A stretch of DNA of 64,000 nucleotides from CAWJEL01 sp964647255 (GCA_964647255.1 CAZYGI010000016.1:1-64000); one strand, 5' to 3'. Counted from the stretch's first letter, positions 28,872 through 40,846 are shown. Notes: generated by a model not told the origin, from the sequence alone. Numbers and translations are program-made.

Positions 28872-29131
28872 CCCCACTCCTCCGCATCCCACCGAGACAG
28901 GCTGGACACCTCGGCATCCAGCAACCGATCGTCGCCGTGTTCGGCCATGAGCTTGAATTGCTCATCCCAGCCGCCGCGCACATGGTGGATAGGGCGGACG
29001 ATGAGCTGATCCTGTTCGACTGCCAACTCGACCTCTTCGACTGGCCCCAGGCGATCCAGGAGGAGTTTCGGAATCCGGATGCCGCGCGAGTTGCCGATGT
29101 TGACGATACGGGTTGTGATTACAGCCGTCAC
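28862..29131 (-). CDS. AbrB/MazE-type antitoxin
   Basis: 89 residues. An N-terminal swapped-hairpin DNA-binding domain (TRIVNIGNSRGIRIPKLLLDRLG) is followed by VELAVEQDQLIVRPI and an acidic C-terminal half that should wrap the toxin. First gene of the toxin-antitoxin pair; a short inverted repeat at its promoter suggests autorepression. Confidence 0.92.
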   Translation of the reverse strand: MTAVITTRIVNIGNSRGIRIPKLLLDRLGPVEEVELAVEQDQLIVRPIHHVRGGWDEQFKLMAEHGDDRLLDAEVSSLSRWDAEEWGWS

Positions 29132-29163
29132 AAGGTTGACCTCCGACGCAAAGATGTAGATAC

Positions 29164-29192
29164 AGTGTAATCACACTTTAATCCTGTGTCAA
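29164..29192 (-). promoter_or_regulatory. Toxin-antitoxin promoter with operator-like inverted repeat
   Basis: Minus strand TTGACA (29187-29192), 17 bp, TACACT (29164-29169). The -10 is part of AGTGTAATCACACT (29164-29177), arms AGTGT/ACACT, a likely antitoxin binding site. Confidence 0.7.
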
Positions 29193-29578
29193 GTCCAGAG
29201 CGGTAAAAAACTTTCAGTCCGCGTATTGCAAGAGAACCAGTAGACTAACCCCTTCCACCGGCCCCAGCGGGCGAAGGCAGCCTCCACCTCGGCCGGGCCA
29301 ACCGGCGCGCCGCCGTGCTATTCCTCGGAGACGACTTTGAGCGCCCATGAGTCGATCGGGATGGCATCGTAGTGGCCCAGCAGCATCAGCAGGTTGGCGA
29401 CCGCGTAGGGTCCTACGCCCTTGAGCGCGAGCAGGCGTTTGCGCAACTCCGGTGTGGGCAGCTCAGCCGTCCGCAGCGCCTCCAATTCTAACGCGCCCGA
29501 AGCGACGTCACGCGCCAGCGCAAGCACGTAGGGTGCGCGGTAGCCCAACCTTGCACGCCCACGGACTGAGGCGGGCAT
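29189..29578 (-). pseudogene. Decayed HhH-GPD DNA glycosylase
   Basis: ALKGVGPYAVANLLMLLGHYDAIPIDSWALKVVSEE is an HhH-GPD core, written here in parts: LLALKGVGPYAVANLL then HYDAIPIDSW. A TAG (29318-29320) stops it, but the same frame continues as HGGAPVGPAEVEAAF and RWGRWKGLVYWF, the normal C-terminus, to TGA at 29189-29191. The N-terminal part is missing (an in-frame TAA lies just before the first Met). Truncation plus a nonsense mutation mark a pseudogene. The mazEF promoter lies at its 3' end. Confidence 0.8.
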
Positions 29579-29600
29579 TACTCCGTTCCGCTCAGGATGC

Positions 29601-30971
29601 TCAGGGTATCATTTTCGCAGAGGCCACGGGCAGTGTGATAGTGACCGTGGTCCCGTGTCCCAGTGTGCTTGCCGCGCTGATCTGGCCGCCGTGCGCCTCG
29701 ACGATGGACTTGGCGATAGCCAGCCCCAGCCCCGATTCGCCGTTCTGCTGGCTGCGCGCGGAAGCGCCCCGATAGAAGCGATCGAAGATGTGGGGCGCCA
29801 CGTCCGCAGGCATTCCTTCGCCGGTGTCTTCGACGGTCAGGGCGACCGCCTGGCCCTGCGCCTGCGCCGACAGGGTGATGCGGCCGCCGGCCGGGGTGTG
29901 CCGCAGCGCGTTGGTCAGCAGATTGCCGAGCACCTGGGCCATCCGCTCAGGATCGGCCAGGATGGCGGGCAGGTCGTTCGGAGCAACGATCGCCAGGGTA
30001 ATCTCACGTGCGTCGGCCTGGGGGCCGTAGGCGGTCGCCAGCCGGTCGAGCAGCGCGCCAGGCGCCAGCGGCTGACATTGCATGGGCAGCTCTCCCGCGT
30101 CGGCCAGCGACAGGGTGCGCAGATCCTCGACCAGGCGTTTGAGCTGCTGGGCTTCGTCGTACATGGCCTCGAACCGGGCCGGGGTGGGCTTGAGGACGTC
30201 GTCGCGCAGCGCCTCGATATAACCGGTGATGACGGTCAGCGGCGTGCGCAGGTCGTGCGCGATGTCGGCGGTCATCTGGCGGCGCAGCTCGTTCGAACGG
30301 GCCAGGTCGGCGCTCATCCGGTTGAAGGCCTGCGTCAGCGCGCCCAACTCGTCGGCCGAACGCACGGGGACCTCCTGCCGCAGCTCGCCGCGCGCCATGG
30401 CCTGGATGGCCCCGGTCAGGTCGCGCACGGGCCGGGTGAGGGTGCGGGCCAGGATGATACCCAGGAGCACCGCGACAACCGCGGCGCCCAGCGCGGCCAG
30501 CGCCAGGGCCCGATTGATGCTCGCCAGGTATTGGGCCTCGCGATCATCCAGCGGAGGCGCTTGCGACGCGTCCACAACGGTCCCCACGGTGCGCCCGTCT
30601 ACCACGACCGCGGCCCCCTGCGCCAGGTCCTTGACGCCGTTCTTGCCGCCGCGGCCGGCGCCCCGATCCGGCCCCGCCGGAACAACAACCGCGCCCGACT
30701 GATCCACCAGCACGAAAGCGGCGGACCGGGACGCGGCGCCCGGCGCCGGGGTGCCGTCCGGATGGCGGAAGTATTGGTCGGCCCCCTGCCACGACCCGTG
30801 GGTCTGATAGTAGGACGCTGCGCTCGCCAGGAACTCGCTGCGCGCCCTGTCCATGATGAAACGGTCAAACTCGCGCCCCGTGACCGCCCGGGCGAGCACC
30901 GCAGCCAGGCCAATGCCGATCACGCTGACCAGCAGGAAGGATAGGATGAGCTTGACTGTGAGTGAACGCAT
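29601..30971 (-). CDS. Sensor histidine kinase (HAMP, HisKA, HATPase)
   Basis: 456 residues from ATG 30971 (MRSLTVKLILSF). Two transmembrane helices flank an extracytoplasmic domain (about residues 35-165); HAMP follows (ARTLTRPVRDLTGAIQAMARGEL), then the H-box TADIAHDLRTPLTVI with the phospho-acceptor His, N-box LGNLLTNALRHTP, DTGEGMP and GESGLGLAI. It phosphorylates the response regulator encoded just upstream. The ligand cannot be predicted. Confidence 0.95.
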   Translation of the reverse strand: MRSLTVKLILSFLLVSVIGIGLAAVLARAVTGREFDRFIMDRARSEFLASAASYYQTHGSWQGADQYFRHPDGTPAPGAASRSAAFVLVDQSGAVVVPAGPDRGAGRGGKNGVKDLAQGAAVVVDGRTVGTVVDASQAPPLDDREAQYLASINRALALAALGAAVVAVLLGIILARTLTRPVRDLTGAIQAMARGELRQEVPVRSADELGALTQAFNRMSADLARSNELRRQMTADIAHDLRTPLTVITGYIEALRDDVLKPTPARFEAMYDEAQQLKRLVEDLRTLSLADAGELPMQCQPLAPGALLDRLATAYGPQADAREITLAIVAPNDLPAILADPERMAQVLGNLLTNALRHTPAGGRITLSAQAQGQAVALTVEDTGEGMPADVAPHIFDRFYRGASARSQQNGESGLGLAIAKSIVEAHGGQISAASTLGHGTTVTITLPVASAKMIP

Positions 30972-31031
30972 GAGACACCTGACGATTGACGAAGGCAAGT
31001 GACGCCTGCCCCTATCTCCCGGCCTCTGCTC

Positions 31032-31715
31032 TCATTCCGCGCGAAACCGGTAGCCGATGCCGAACACGGTCTCAATGTAGCGCGGGTGGCTGGGGTCGGG
31101 CTCGATCTTGGTGCGCAGGTTGCGGATGTGCACGTCAACGGTGCGCTCCACCCCGTCAAAGGCGTTGCCCTGCAACAGATCAAGCAGCGCTGGCCGGGAG
31201 ATGACGCGACCGGGCGCGGCCATCAGCGCGGCCAGCAGGTCGAATTCGGAGGGGGTCAATCGCACCGGCCGGCCGCCCACCTGGACGGTGCGGCTCCCCT
31301 TGTCCAGGACGACCTCGGCGGCCCTGAGCACTTCGTCCGTGGGCCCGCCCTGGCCGGCCCGGCGCAGCACCGCGCGGATGCGCGCCACCAACTCGCGCAT
31401 CCCGAAGGGCTTGGTCACGTAATCGTCCGCCCCCAGCTCAAGGCCCAACACCTTGTCGGACTCTTCGATCCGGGCAGTGAGGAGGATGACGGGCGTGTTA
31501 CGCTCCTTGCGGTAGGCCCGGAGGAACTCGTAGCCGCCCATCTCGGGCATCATGATGTCCAGCAGGATCAGGTCGGGCTTCTCATGACGGGCCGCGTAGA
31601 GCGCCTCGCGGCCGTTCTCGGCCGTGACCACGCCGAAGCCTTCCTGGGCCAAATAGTCGCGCACCAGGGTGCGGACGCTCGCCTTGTCATCCACCACTAG
31701 GATCGTTTTTGCCAC
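31032..31715 (-). CDS. OmpR-family response regulator
   Basis: 227 residues. Receiver domain with VVDDK, phospho-Asp in LILLDIMMPEMGG and the switch Lys in VTKPFGMRELVARI; winged-helix DNA-binding domain with LTPSEFDLLAALM, VDVHIRNLRTKIEPDPSHPRYIETVFGIGYRF split over the recognition helix and wing. GTG 31715 is preceded by GGGGGAG and starts at AKTILVVDD. Operon with the histidine kinase. The 11-bp direct repeats upstream of the neighbouring secreted-protein gene are a likely target. Confidence 0.95.
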   Translation of the reverse strand: MAKTILVVDDKASVRTLVRDYLAQEGFGVVTAENGREALYAARHEKPDLILLDIMMPEMGGYEFLRAYRKERNTPVILLTARIEESDKVLGLELGADDYVTKPFGMRELVARIRAVLRRAGQGGPTDEVLRAAEVVLDKGSRTVQVGGRPVRLTPSEFDLLAALMAAPGRVISRPALLDLLQGNAFDGVERTVDVHIRNLRTKIEPDPSHPRYIETVFGIGYRFRAE

Positions 31716-31855
31716 TCTCTTGCTCCCCCGCCGGCCGCGTGCCGGATCGTGAACGATTATAGCACACCCGTCGGACATGGCGCAGGGGCACAGCCCCTCG
31801 GCTGCGCCCCTGCGATTCGCTCAACTCAACACGTCATGACGAAACAAACGCCTGC

Positions 31856-32647
31856 TCAGGACTGGGTGCCCGGCTGAGCCGTGCTGTCCGGCTGAGCTGC
31901 GCCATTCGGAGCACGGCCGAAGTCGCCGCGGCCGCCGTGACCGCCACGACCGCCGTCAAAGCCGCCGAAGTCGCCGTGACCGCCAAACCCGAAGCCGAAC
32001 CCGCCGGCCTGGTTTTGCGCCAGGATCGCGTCAGCCTGCGCCTGGGTGATCACGCCGTCTTTCACCGCGCTGTCCACCGCACTCTTGAACAGCCCCTTGT
32101 CCGCGATGTATTTCTGCAAGGCGCGCTCCGCGGTGATTTGGTCGGCCTGCGCCTGGGTGATGCGGCCGTCGGTCACCGCCTGCGCCAGCTCAGCGGCAGC
32201 GGCCTTCTCCTGGGCGGCGGCCAGCTTCTGCACCGTGATGCCCAGGGCGTCGGCCAGGAACTTCTGGTGATCGAGGTTCGCATCCCGGAGGTCAATGTGC
32301 ACCCCGCGGCCGCCGGCGTTGTTGAGCATGGCATCGGCCTGCGCCTGGGTGATCAGGCCATCGGTCACCGCCTGCTTGATCTCGGCCTCGCGTGCCTTAG
32401 TCTGCGCGGCCTGCAGGTCTGCCTGGGTGATGCCGAGCGCGTCGGCGAGATAGTGATCCCCGCCCACTGCGTCACCCTTGAACTCGTTCCGGTCGCCGCG
32501 CCCGGCCGGCGCGGTGGTCGTCGGCGCTGCCGGGGTTGCGGTCTGTGCGCTGGTCAACTGCGGAAACGCCAGGGACGTCGCCGCGACGATCCCTGCGATG
32601 GTCAGGCCGCCGGCTACGGCCGCAACGATCTTGCTCTTGATACTCAT
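31856..32647 (-). CDS. Secreted helical-repeat protein, probable two-component target
   Basis: 263 residues. Signal peptide (IVAAVAGGLTIAGIVAATSLA ... TSAQ). Repeats of about 60 residues contain YLADALGIT..L..A..KA, AEL/EIKQAVTDG and ITQAQADAI/ML, at least three copies; similar motifs occur in secreted stress proteins with D-G-x-I-T-x-x-Q-A-D segments. The C-terminus is Gly/Phe/His-rich (GGFGFGFGGHGDFGG), perhaps metal-binding. I do not assign a function; envelope or metal stress is a guess. Located beside the two-component system. Confidence 0.75.
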   Translation of the reverse strand: MSIKSKIVAAVAGGLTIAGIVAATSLAFPQLTSAQTATPAAPTTTAPAGRGDRNEFKGDAVGGDHYLADALGITQADLQAAQTKAREAEIKQAVTDGLITQAQADAMLNNAGGRGVHIDLRDANLDHQKFLADALGITVQKLAAAQEKAAAAELAQAVTDGRITQAQADQITAERALQKYIADKGLFKSAVDSAVKDGVITQAQADAILAQNQAGGFGFGFGGHGDFGGFDGGRGGHGGRGDFGRAPNGAAQPDSTAQPGTQS

Positions 32648-32708
32648 GGGTAGACTCCTTTGATCAGGTAGTGTTGTGCGTTGCCCGTCGCTCGGGTCAA
32701 CTATGCTT

Positions 32709-32745
32709 AGTATACCCAGGCCGCGTTCAGAAGTTGTTCAGAAGT
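32709..32745 (-). promoter_or_regulatory. Promoter with 11-bp direct repeats for a response regulator
   Basis: Minus strand: two copies of ACTTCTGAAC (32736-32745 and 32725-32734) at an 11-bp period, then TATACT (32709-32714) as -10. No -35 match lies where expected. The arrangement is like a PhoB box replacing the -35, so activation by the adjacent OmpR-family regulator is likely. Confidence 0.7.
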
Positions 32746-32778
32746 GTTTATGATCGTGTTGGATGTGGCGCAAAATCA

Positions 32779-32810
32779 AAGTGCCAGGCATCTCACGATG
32801 CCTGGCACTT
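32779..32810 (-). terminator. Perfect hairpin downstream of PPDK
   Basis: 14-bp perfect arms AAGTGCCAGGCATC/GATGCCTGGCACTT with loop TCAC, 31 bases after the PPDK stop on the minus strand. On that strand it is followed by TGATTTTG, a weak T-run. Confidence 0.75.
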
Positions 32811-32840
32811 ACCAGTTTACCCGTTTACCGGTCTACACGT

Positions 32841-32842
<2 letters not shown>
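32811..32842. repeat. Stutter words (GTTTACC family)
   Basis: ACCAGTTTACCCGTTTACC and GGTCTACACGTTTAC. Same word family, reverse complemented, as 53978-54020 (GGGTAAATGGG, ATGGGTAATCAGTAAAC). Confidence 0.5.
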
Positions 32843-35588
<2,746 letters not shown>

Positions 35589-35645
35589 GGAAATCTCCTT
35601 TTGCAAACTGGGCCCCACACGGGCGTTTTTGTGCACACACGAAAA

Positions 35646-35662
35646 GCCCGCTTAACGCGGGC
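35646..35662 (-). promoter_or_regulatory. Terminator-like hairpin in PPDK leader
   Basis: Minus strand GCCCGC/GCGGGC stem followed by TTTT lies between the PPDK promoter and start. ACTGGCCC at its base can pair alternatively with GGGCCCAGT further downstream (about 35608-35616, one bulge), which would open the stem. This is a possible attenuator; the signal is unknown. Confidence 0.5.
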
Positions 35663-35682
35663 CAGTAAAAACTACCTCTAAG

Positions 35683-35711
35683 ATTATAAAGCGAAGGGGG
35701 CGGTTTGGCAA
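35683..35711 (-). promoter_or_regulatory. Promoter of PPDK
   Basis: Minus strand TTGCCA (35706-35711), 17 bp, TATAAT (35683-35688). The -35 overlaps the hairpin GGCGGTTT/AAACCGCC (35697-35719) that probably terminates the upstream acidic-protein gene. Confidence 0.8.
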
Positions 35712-35732
35712 AAACCGCCTCGCTTGGATAAC

Positions 35733-36020
35733 TCAGTCCGACCAACGGTCGTCATCCACATCCTCTTCTTCTTCCTCTTCTTCGAGTTCCTCCCAGTCGT
35801 CTTCGCCCAGTTCGTCTATCTCCAGATCCTCGTCTTCTTCATCTTCCCAGTTGAGGTCTTCCGTGCGGCCAGGCAGCTCCAGCTCGTCGGCAGCCTCCTC
35901 AGGGATCTCTTCATAGGTGGCGCAGTAACCCTCGCGGTCAACACGGATCTCCTCCGCGCCACACAGACCGTTGTCCCAGTTCACGCAGTCGGCGAGCTTG
36001 CAGAACACCTTGACGCTCAT
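35733..36020 (-). CDS. Small Cys-motif protein with long acidic tail
   Basis: 95 residues. The N-terminal third has four spaced Cys (VKVFCKLADCVNWDNGLCGAE, written to residue 22, then EGYCATYEEI), resembling DUF1540-like metal-binding modules. The rest is extremely acidic (runs of Glu/Asp, ending DDDRWSD). No catalytic motif. It is the last gene of a co-oriented set with the ATP-grasp ligase and KamA. A role as a carrier or metal-binding partner is possible but unproven. Confidence 0.7.
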   Translation of the reverse strand: MSVKVFCKLADCVNWDNGLCGAEEIRVDREGYCATYEEIPEEAADELELPGRTEDLNWEDEEDEDLEIDELGEDDWEELEEEEEEEDVDDDRWSD

Positions 36021-36180
36021 GTTCTCCTCCAGAGGACATTCGGGGGTGGACTTTCGTCACGCCGCAGCATATCGGCGGAACTGTCCTCACGGCCGCGAGA
36101 ATGCCATAAGTTAGCCGGACATGCAAGTTTCACGAAAGGGATTAAGGTTCAAAAACGTCGGGCTGCAGGGGCGCACCGGC

Positions 36181-37239
36181 TCAGAGGTTATACCGCGCAC
36201 ACGCAGCATCCAGGATCGCGTTGATCAACGCGTCGTAGGGCATCCCCAGCGCGTCCGCTTCCAGGACGAGGTCGCTCAGGCCGGGATAGAGGCCCGGCAG
36301 CGGATTCACCTCCAGGATGTACGGCTTGTCGCCGTCGTCGGCGTCGAGGCGGAAGTCGACGCGGGCCACATCTACGCAGCCGGTGACGCGGAAGACGGCC
36401 GCGGTCAGCCAGTTGAGCTGCTGAATCAGCCTGGGAGCCAGCGGCGCGGGGCAGAGATAACGAAAATCGTCCGCCCATTCGGTCTTCATCCGGTTGGTGT
36501 AGACCCCGCCCTCGCTCGCCGGGTATTGTGCGAAGTCCACCTCCAGGGGCGGCAGGAAGCGCAATCCCTGAAACACCCGCTCAGCCTGTTCATCCTGCGG
36601 CACACGCCAGGCCGCCGGCCCGGCCAGGTTACCGACCACCCCGACCGTCACCTCGCGGCCGCGGATGAACCGCTCGGCCAGGATCGGCTGGCGGTAGCGC
36701 GCGATCTGCTCGGCTAGCTGGTCGCGCAGCTCGGCTTCGTCAGTGACGATCGAGCTCGCGCTGACGCCCATCCCCGTGCCCTCGCGGCTCGGCTTGACGA
36801 ATAGGGGAAAGACCAGATCAGGATCGAGCGGCTCGTCGGCGCGCTCAAAGACCTGGAATGCCGGGGTCGGCAGGCCGTGGAACGCCAGCACCCGCTTGGT
36901 CATCGGCTTGTCCAACGTCAGCGCCAGGGTCAGCACCCCGCTGCCGGTGTACGGCACGCGTAGCATCTCCAGGATGGCCGGCACATGAGATTCCCGGCTG
37001 TCGCCCCAGTGCCCCTCGCAGATGTTGAAGCAGATGTCCGGGGCAAGCTGCGGCAGGGTCTCCGCCAGCGAAAGATTGCCCTCCAGGAAGGTGGCGCGAT
37101 GTCCGCCGGCCTCCAGCGCCGCGCAGATCGCCTCCACCGTCACCGGTGAGTCGAGATCGGCCCAGGCATCGGCGGGCATCCCCGCGTACTTGGGCGCGTT
37201 TTTCTTCAAGTTCGCCAGCACAGCGACGTTGAGACCCAT
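36181..37239 (-). CDS. D-alanine-D-alanine ligase-like ATP-grasp enzyme
   Basis: 352 residues, ATP-grasp fold. N-terminal domain (FNICEGHWGDSRESHVPAILEML; YTGSGVLTLALTLDK), FVKPSREGTGMGVSA (ATP Lys), ILAERFIRGREVTVGVVG, and metal site ILEVNPLPGLYPG. It joins an amine to a carboxylate using ATP. Housekeeping Ddl is possible, but the pairing with KamA and two small acidic proteins suggests another substrate. GGAGGAA precedes ATG 37239. A perfect 14-bp palindrome separates it from kamA. Confidence 0.85.
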   Translation of the reverse strand: MGLNVAVLANLKKNAPKYAGMPADAWADLDSPVTVEAICAALEAGGHRATFLEGNLSLAETLPQLAPDICFNICEGHWGDSRESHVPAILEMLRVPYTGSGVLTLALTLDKPMTKRVLAFHGLPTPAFQVFERADEPLDPDLVFPLFVKPSREGTGMGVSASSIVTDEAELRDQLAEQIARYRQPILAERFIRGREVTVGVVGNLAGPAAWRVPQDEQAERVFQGLRFLPPLEVDFAQYPASEGGVYTNRMKTEWADDFRYLCPAPLAPRLIQQLNWLTAAVFRVTGCVDVARVDFRLDADDGDKPYILEVNPLPGLYPGLSDLVLEADALGMPYDALINAILDAACARYNL

Positions 37240-37262
37240 GCGTTCCTCCATGCGGACCACCG

Positions 37263-37302
37263 ACGATTGACGATGAATCAAGGTCCATCGTCAATCGTCA
37301 GT
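37263..37302. repeat. Stutter palindrome (GACGATTGACGATG family)
   Basis: Perfect arms GACGATTGACGATG / CATCGTCAATCGTC around a short AATCAAGGTC loop, between kamA and the ATP-grasp gene. No T-run, so read-through is likely. Confidence 0.85.
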
Positions 37303-37311
37303 CATCCTGCG

Positions 37312-38712
<1,401 letters not shown>

Positions 38713-38754
38713 ATCTTCACCCTCTCATCGGACTAGAGTCTGGACAAAACGAAA

Positions 38755-38825
38755 CCCCTGCGACCAAATCAAACAGCAGGCCCGGCGCACGCAGTGCGTG
38801 CGCGAAGCGAGCATGGTCACAGGGG
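38755..38825 (-). promoter_or_regulatory. Structured leader upstream of kamA-like gene
   Basis: Minus-strand arms CCCCTG..ACCA and TGGT..CAGGGG enclose a perfect GCGCACGC/GCGTGCGC hairpin. A T-rich tract (TTTCGTTTTG) follows on the transcribed strand. TATAAT at 38843-38848 (minus) could be the promoter -10. It looks like a regulatory RNA leader or attenuator. No known riboswitch core recognised. Confidence 0.5.
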
Positions 38826-38915
38826 CAAATGGAATCGTGTTGATTATATCGGGCCCTACCAACGCGGACGCCTTGCATTTGGCGCCCTACTGGCGGTCAC
38901 CCAGCCTTAGGAAAC

Positions 38916-39164
38916 TTAGAATTCGTCCTCGTCCTCGATCTCGATCTCGATCTCATCCTCAAAGTCATCGGCCAGCGGGGCTTCGGAGTCCCAGTCTCCA
39001 TCAGCTTCGCCGGAAGCGAAAAACTCGAGCGCATTTGCAGGAGCACCACATTCCGGACACGCTCGCGGCCGGCGCGCTTTGACGCCGACTCCGATGTGGC
39101 CGCACTCCATGCACTCCCATTCGCCGGTCGAATCCGGCTCCGGTTGTCTTGCCAGCCGCAGCAT
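38916..39164 (-). CDS. Rubredoxin-like zinc/iron-knuckle protein with acidic tail
   Basis: 82 residues. WECMECGHIGVGVKARRPRACPECG is a rubredoxin-like or rubrerythrin-tail domain, CxxC-x(n)-CPxC, here shown in parts: WECMECGHIG and RACPECGAP. The C-terminal half is acidic (DDFEDEIEIEIEDEDEF). It starts at ATG 39164; a promoter (TTGACA, 16 bp, TACAAT) lies upstream, back-to-back with the trpS leader promoter. It may transfer electrons to, or act with, the downstream KamA enzyme. Confidence 0.8.
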   Translation of the reverse strand: MLRLARQPEPDSTGEWECMECGHIGVGVKARRPRACPECGAPANALEFFASGEADGDWDSEAPLADDFEDEIEIEIEDEDEF

Positions 39165-39215
39165 ACGGCCTCGCTCTTGAGAACGCGCAGCTTACACATG
39201 CTGCACTACGCCAAT

Positions 39216-39243
39216 ATTGTAACAGGTAGGCCGTTAATGTCAA
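39216..39243 (-). promoter_or_regulatory. Promoter of rubredoxin-like gene
   Basis: Minus strand TTGACA (39238-39243), 16 bp, TACAAT (39216-39221). Confidence 0.75.
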
Positions 39244-39259
39244 TTCTACCCCAGAACGT

Positions 39260-39288
39260 TTGACAGCCCATCCCCCCTGTGGCATACT
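39260..39288 (+). promoter_or_regulatory. Promoter of T-box-trpS
   Basis: TTGACA (39260-39265), 17 bp, CATACT (39283-39288). Confidence 0.8.
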
Positions 39289-39294
39289 CCGGCT

Positions 39295-39594
39295 AACCGA
39301 AATCATAGCGACTGCGAACCGGGCAAGTAGCGGCGGACCGGGCTTCAGCGAGCCTCGGAAGGTGGAAGCGAGGCGGTCACGGCGCCGGCGAATGGGCCGG
39401 GGAGTCGGGCGGTGAACCCGTTAAACGCCAGCGCGTTAAACGCCAGTAGCTCGCCCCGGAGACGCCACCGTTACCAGGGCGCGCGATGTGGAGGTATCCG
39501 CATCGGCAGAGCGGGGCCGGTTCACGGTCCAAGCAGGGTGGCACCGCGAGGCACGCCTCGTCCCTGGCATAATGCTGGGGACGAGGCGTTTTTT
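39295..39594 (+). promoter_or_regulatory. Tryptophan T-box leader with terminator
   Basis: T-box sequence AGGGTGGCACCGCG at 39535-39548. The Stem I apical motif GGTGGAAGC (39361-39369) is followed by a specifier loop GAATGG, whose TGG (39393-39395) is the Trp codon, matching the downstream trpS. Terminator: ACGCCTCGTCCC (39553-39564) with GGGACGAGGCGT (39578-39589) then TTTTT. Uncharged tRNA-Trp should stabilise the antiterminator and turn on trpS. Confidence 0.95.
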
Positions 39595-39611
39595 GTTGGC
39601 TGGCAGCGAAT

Positions 39612-39675
39612 CATCGGTCACGAGTAACCAGTGACGAGTACCCATTTCTCATTATTGGTCACTCATTGCTCGTTA
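39612..39675. repeat. Stutter palindrome (AGTGACGAGTAACC family)
   Basis: GGTCACGAGTAACCAGTGAC and GAGTACCC on the left face CTCATTATTGGTCACTCATT and GCTCGTTATCC on the right. The imperfect hairpin lies between the T-box terminator and the trpS ribosome site. Confidence 0.7.
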
Positions 39676-39694
39676 TCCACGGAAGGGGAATATC

Positions 39695-40759
39695 ATGGAG
39701 AAGAAACGCATCCTCACCGGCGACCGGCCCACCGGCCGGCTGCACCTGGGGCATTACGTCGGCAGCCTGCGCAATCGCGTGCGCTTGCAGGACGAGTACA
39801 ACTGCTCGTTCATCATCGCCGACCTGCACATGCTGACCACTAAGAACAGCCGCGAGGACATCGAGACCATCGCGGAGAACGCGCGCGGTCTGGTGCTGGA
39901 CTATCTGAGCGCGGGGATTGACCCTGTCAAGTCCACCATCTTCCTGCAGTCCGCGATCCACGAGACCTACGAGCTGGCGCTGATCTTCGGCAACCTGGTG
40001 ACGGTGCCGCGTCTGGTGCGCGTACCCAGCATCAAAGAAATGGCCCGCGCCGCGATGATTGACGTGGAGACAATTCCGTTCGGGCTGCTGGGCTATCCCG
40101 TCCTCCAGGCCGCCGACATCCTGCTCCCGCGCGCTCACCTGGTCCCGGTCGGCAAGGACAACCAGGCGCACGTCGAGGTCACGCGGGAGATCGCGCGGCG
40201 CTTCAATAACCAGTATGGCGACATCTTCCCGATCCCGGACGACCTGGTGGAGGGCGACACGCTGCCCGGCACCGACGGCCAGGCGAAGATGAGCAAGTCG
40301 CTGGGCAACGCGATCTTCCTTTCCGACAGCGCGACGACGGTGCGCAAGAAGGTGCACAGTATGTACACCGATCCCAACCGCATCCGCGCCGACATCCCCG
40401 GCACGGTGGAAGGCAACCCGGTCTTCACCTACCTTGACCAGTTCGACCCGGACCAGGGGGCGGTGGCCGATCTTAAGGAACGCTACCGCGCAGGCACCGT
40501 CGGCGATGTGGAGGTGAAGAATCGGCTGACGGATGTGCTGAACGCCTTCCTCGACCCGATGCGCCAGCGCGCGGCGCACTATTCCGCGGAGAGCGGCTAC
40601 GTGGACGAGGTGATCTACGACGGCACCTTGCGCTACCGCGAGATCGCCGCGGAGACGCTGCGCGAGGTCAAGAAAGCCATGGGTCTCTCCGCCACCTTCA
40701 ACCGCATTTCCCGGAAGGCGGAGGAGCGGGCGAAGAAGCGCGGCAAGGCGACGGGGTGA
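39695..40759 (+). CDS. trpS: Tryptophanyl-tRNA synthetase
   Basis: Charges tRNA-Trp. 354 residues, class Ic fold. HIGH-type motif GRLHLGHYVGSL, the MIDVETIPFGLLGYPVLQAADIL region that recognises Trp, and KMSKS motif KMSKSLGN. GGAAGGGG precedes the ATG. The T-box leader with a TGG specifier confirms the assignment. Confidence 0.98.
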   Translation: MEKKRILTGDRPTGRLHLGHYVGSLRNRVRLQDEYNCSFIIADLHMLTTKNSREDIETIAENARGLVLDYLSAGIDPVKSTIFLQSAIHETYELALIFGNLVTVPRLVRVPSIKEMARAAMIDVETIPFGLLGYPVLQAADILLPRAHLVPVGKDNQAHVEVTREIARRFNNQYGDIFPIPDDLVEGDTLPGTDGQAKMSKSLGNAIFLSDSATTVRKKVHSMYTDPNRIRADIPGTVEGNPVFTYLDQFDPDQGAVADLKERYRAGTVGDVEVKNRLTDVLNAFLDPMRQRAAHYSAESGYVDEVIYDGTLRYREIAAETLREVKKAMGLSATFNRISRKAEERAKKRGKATG

Positions 40760-40836
40760 CAGGGCGACACGGGGACACAGTGACTGACCGGAATTCACTT
40801 TGCACCTTTCACCTTTCACTTTTCTCCTTGCACAAC
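40760..40836. repeat. Stutter words (CACCTTTCACC family)
   Basis: GACAGGGCGACACGGGGACA, then TTTGCACCTTTCACCTTTCA and CTTTTCTCC. Repeated words with little complementarity between arms, unlike the true palindromes nearby. Confidence 0.45.
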
Positions 40837-40846
40837 AGGCGCAGCC

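Noticed and set aside
29318..29320. TAG inside the glycosylase remnant as recoded (pyrrolysine) codon
   Set aside because: The N-terminal half of the gene is also missing and a stop lies just upstream, so decay is simpler than recoding.
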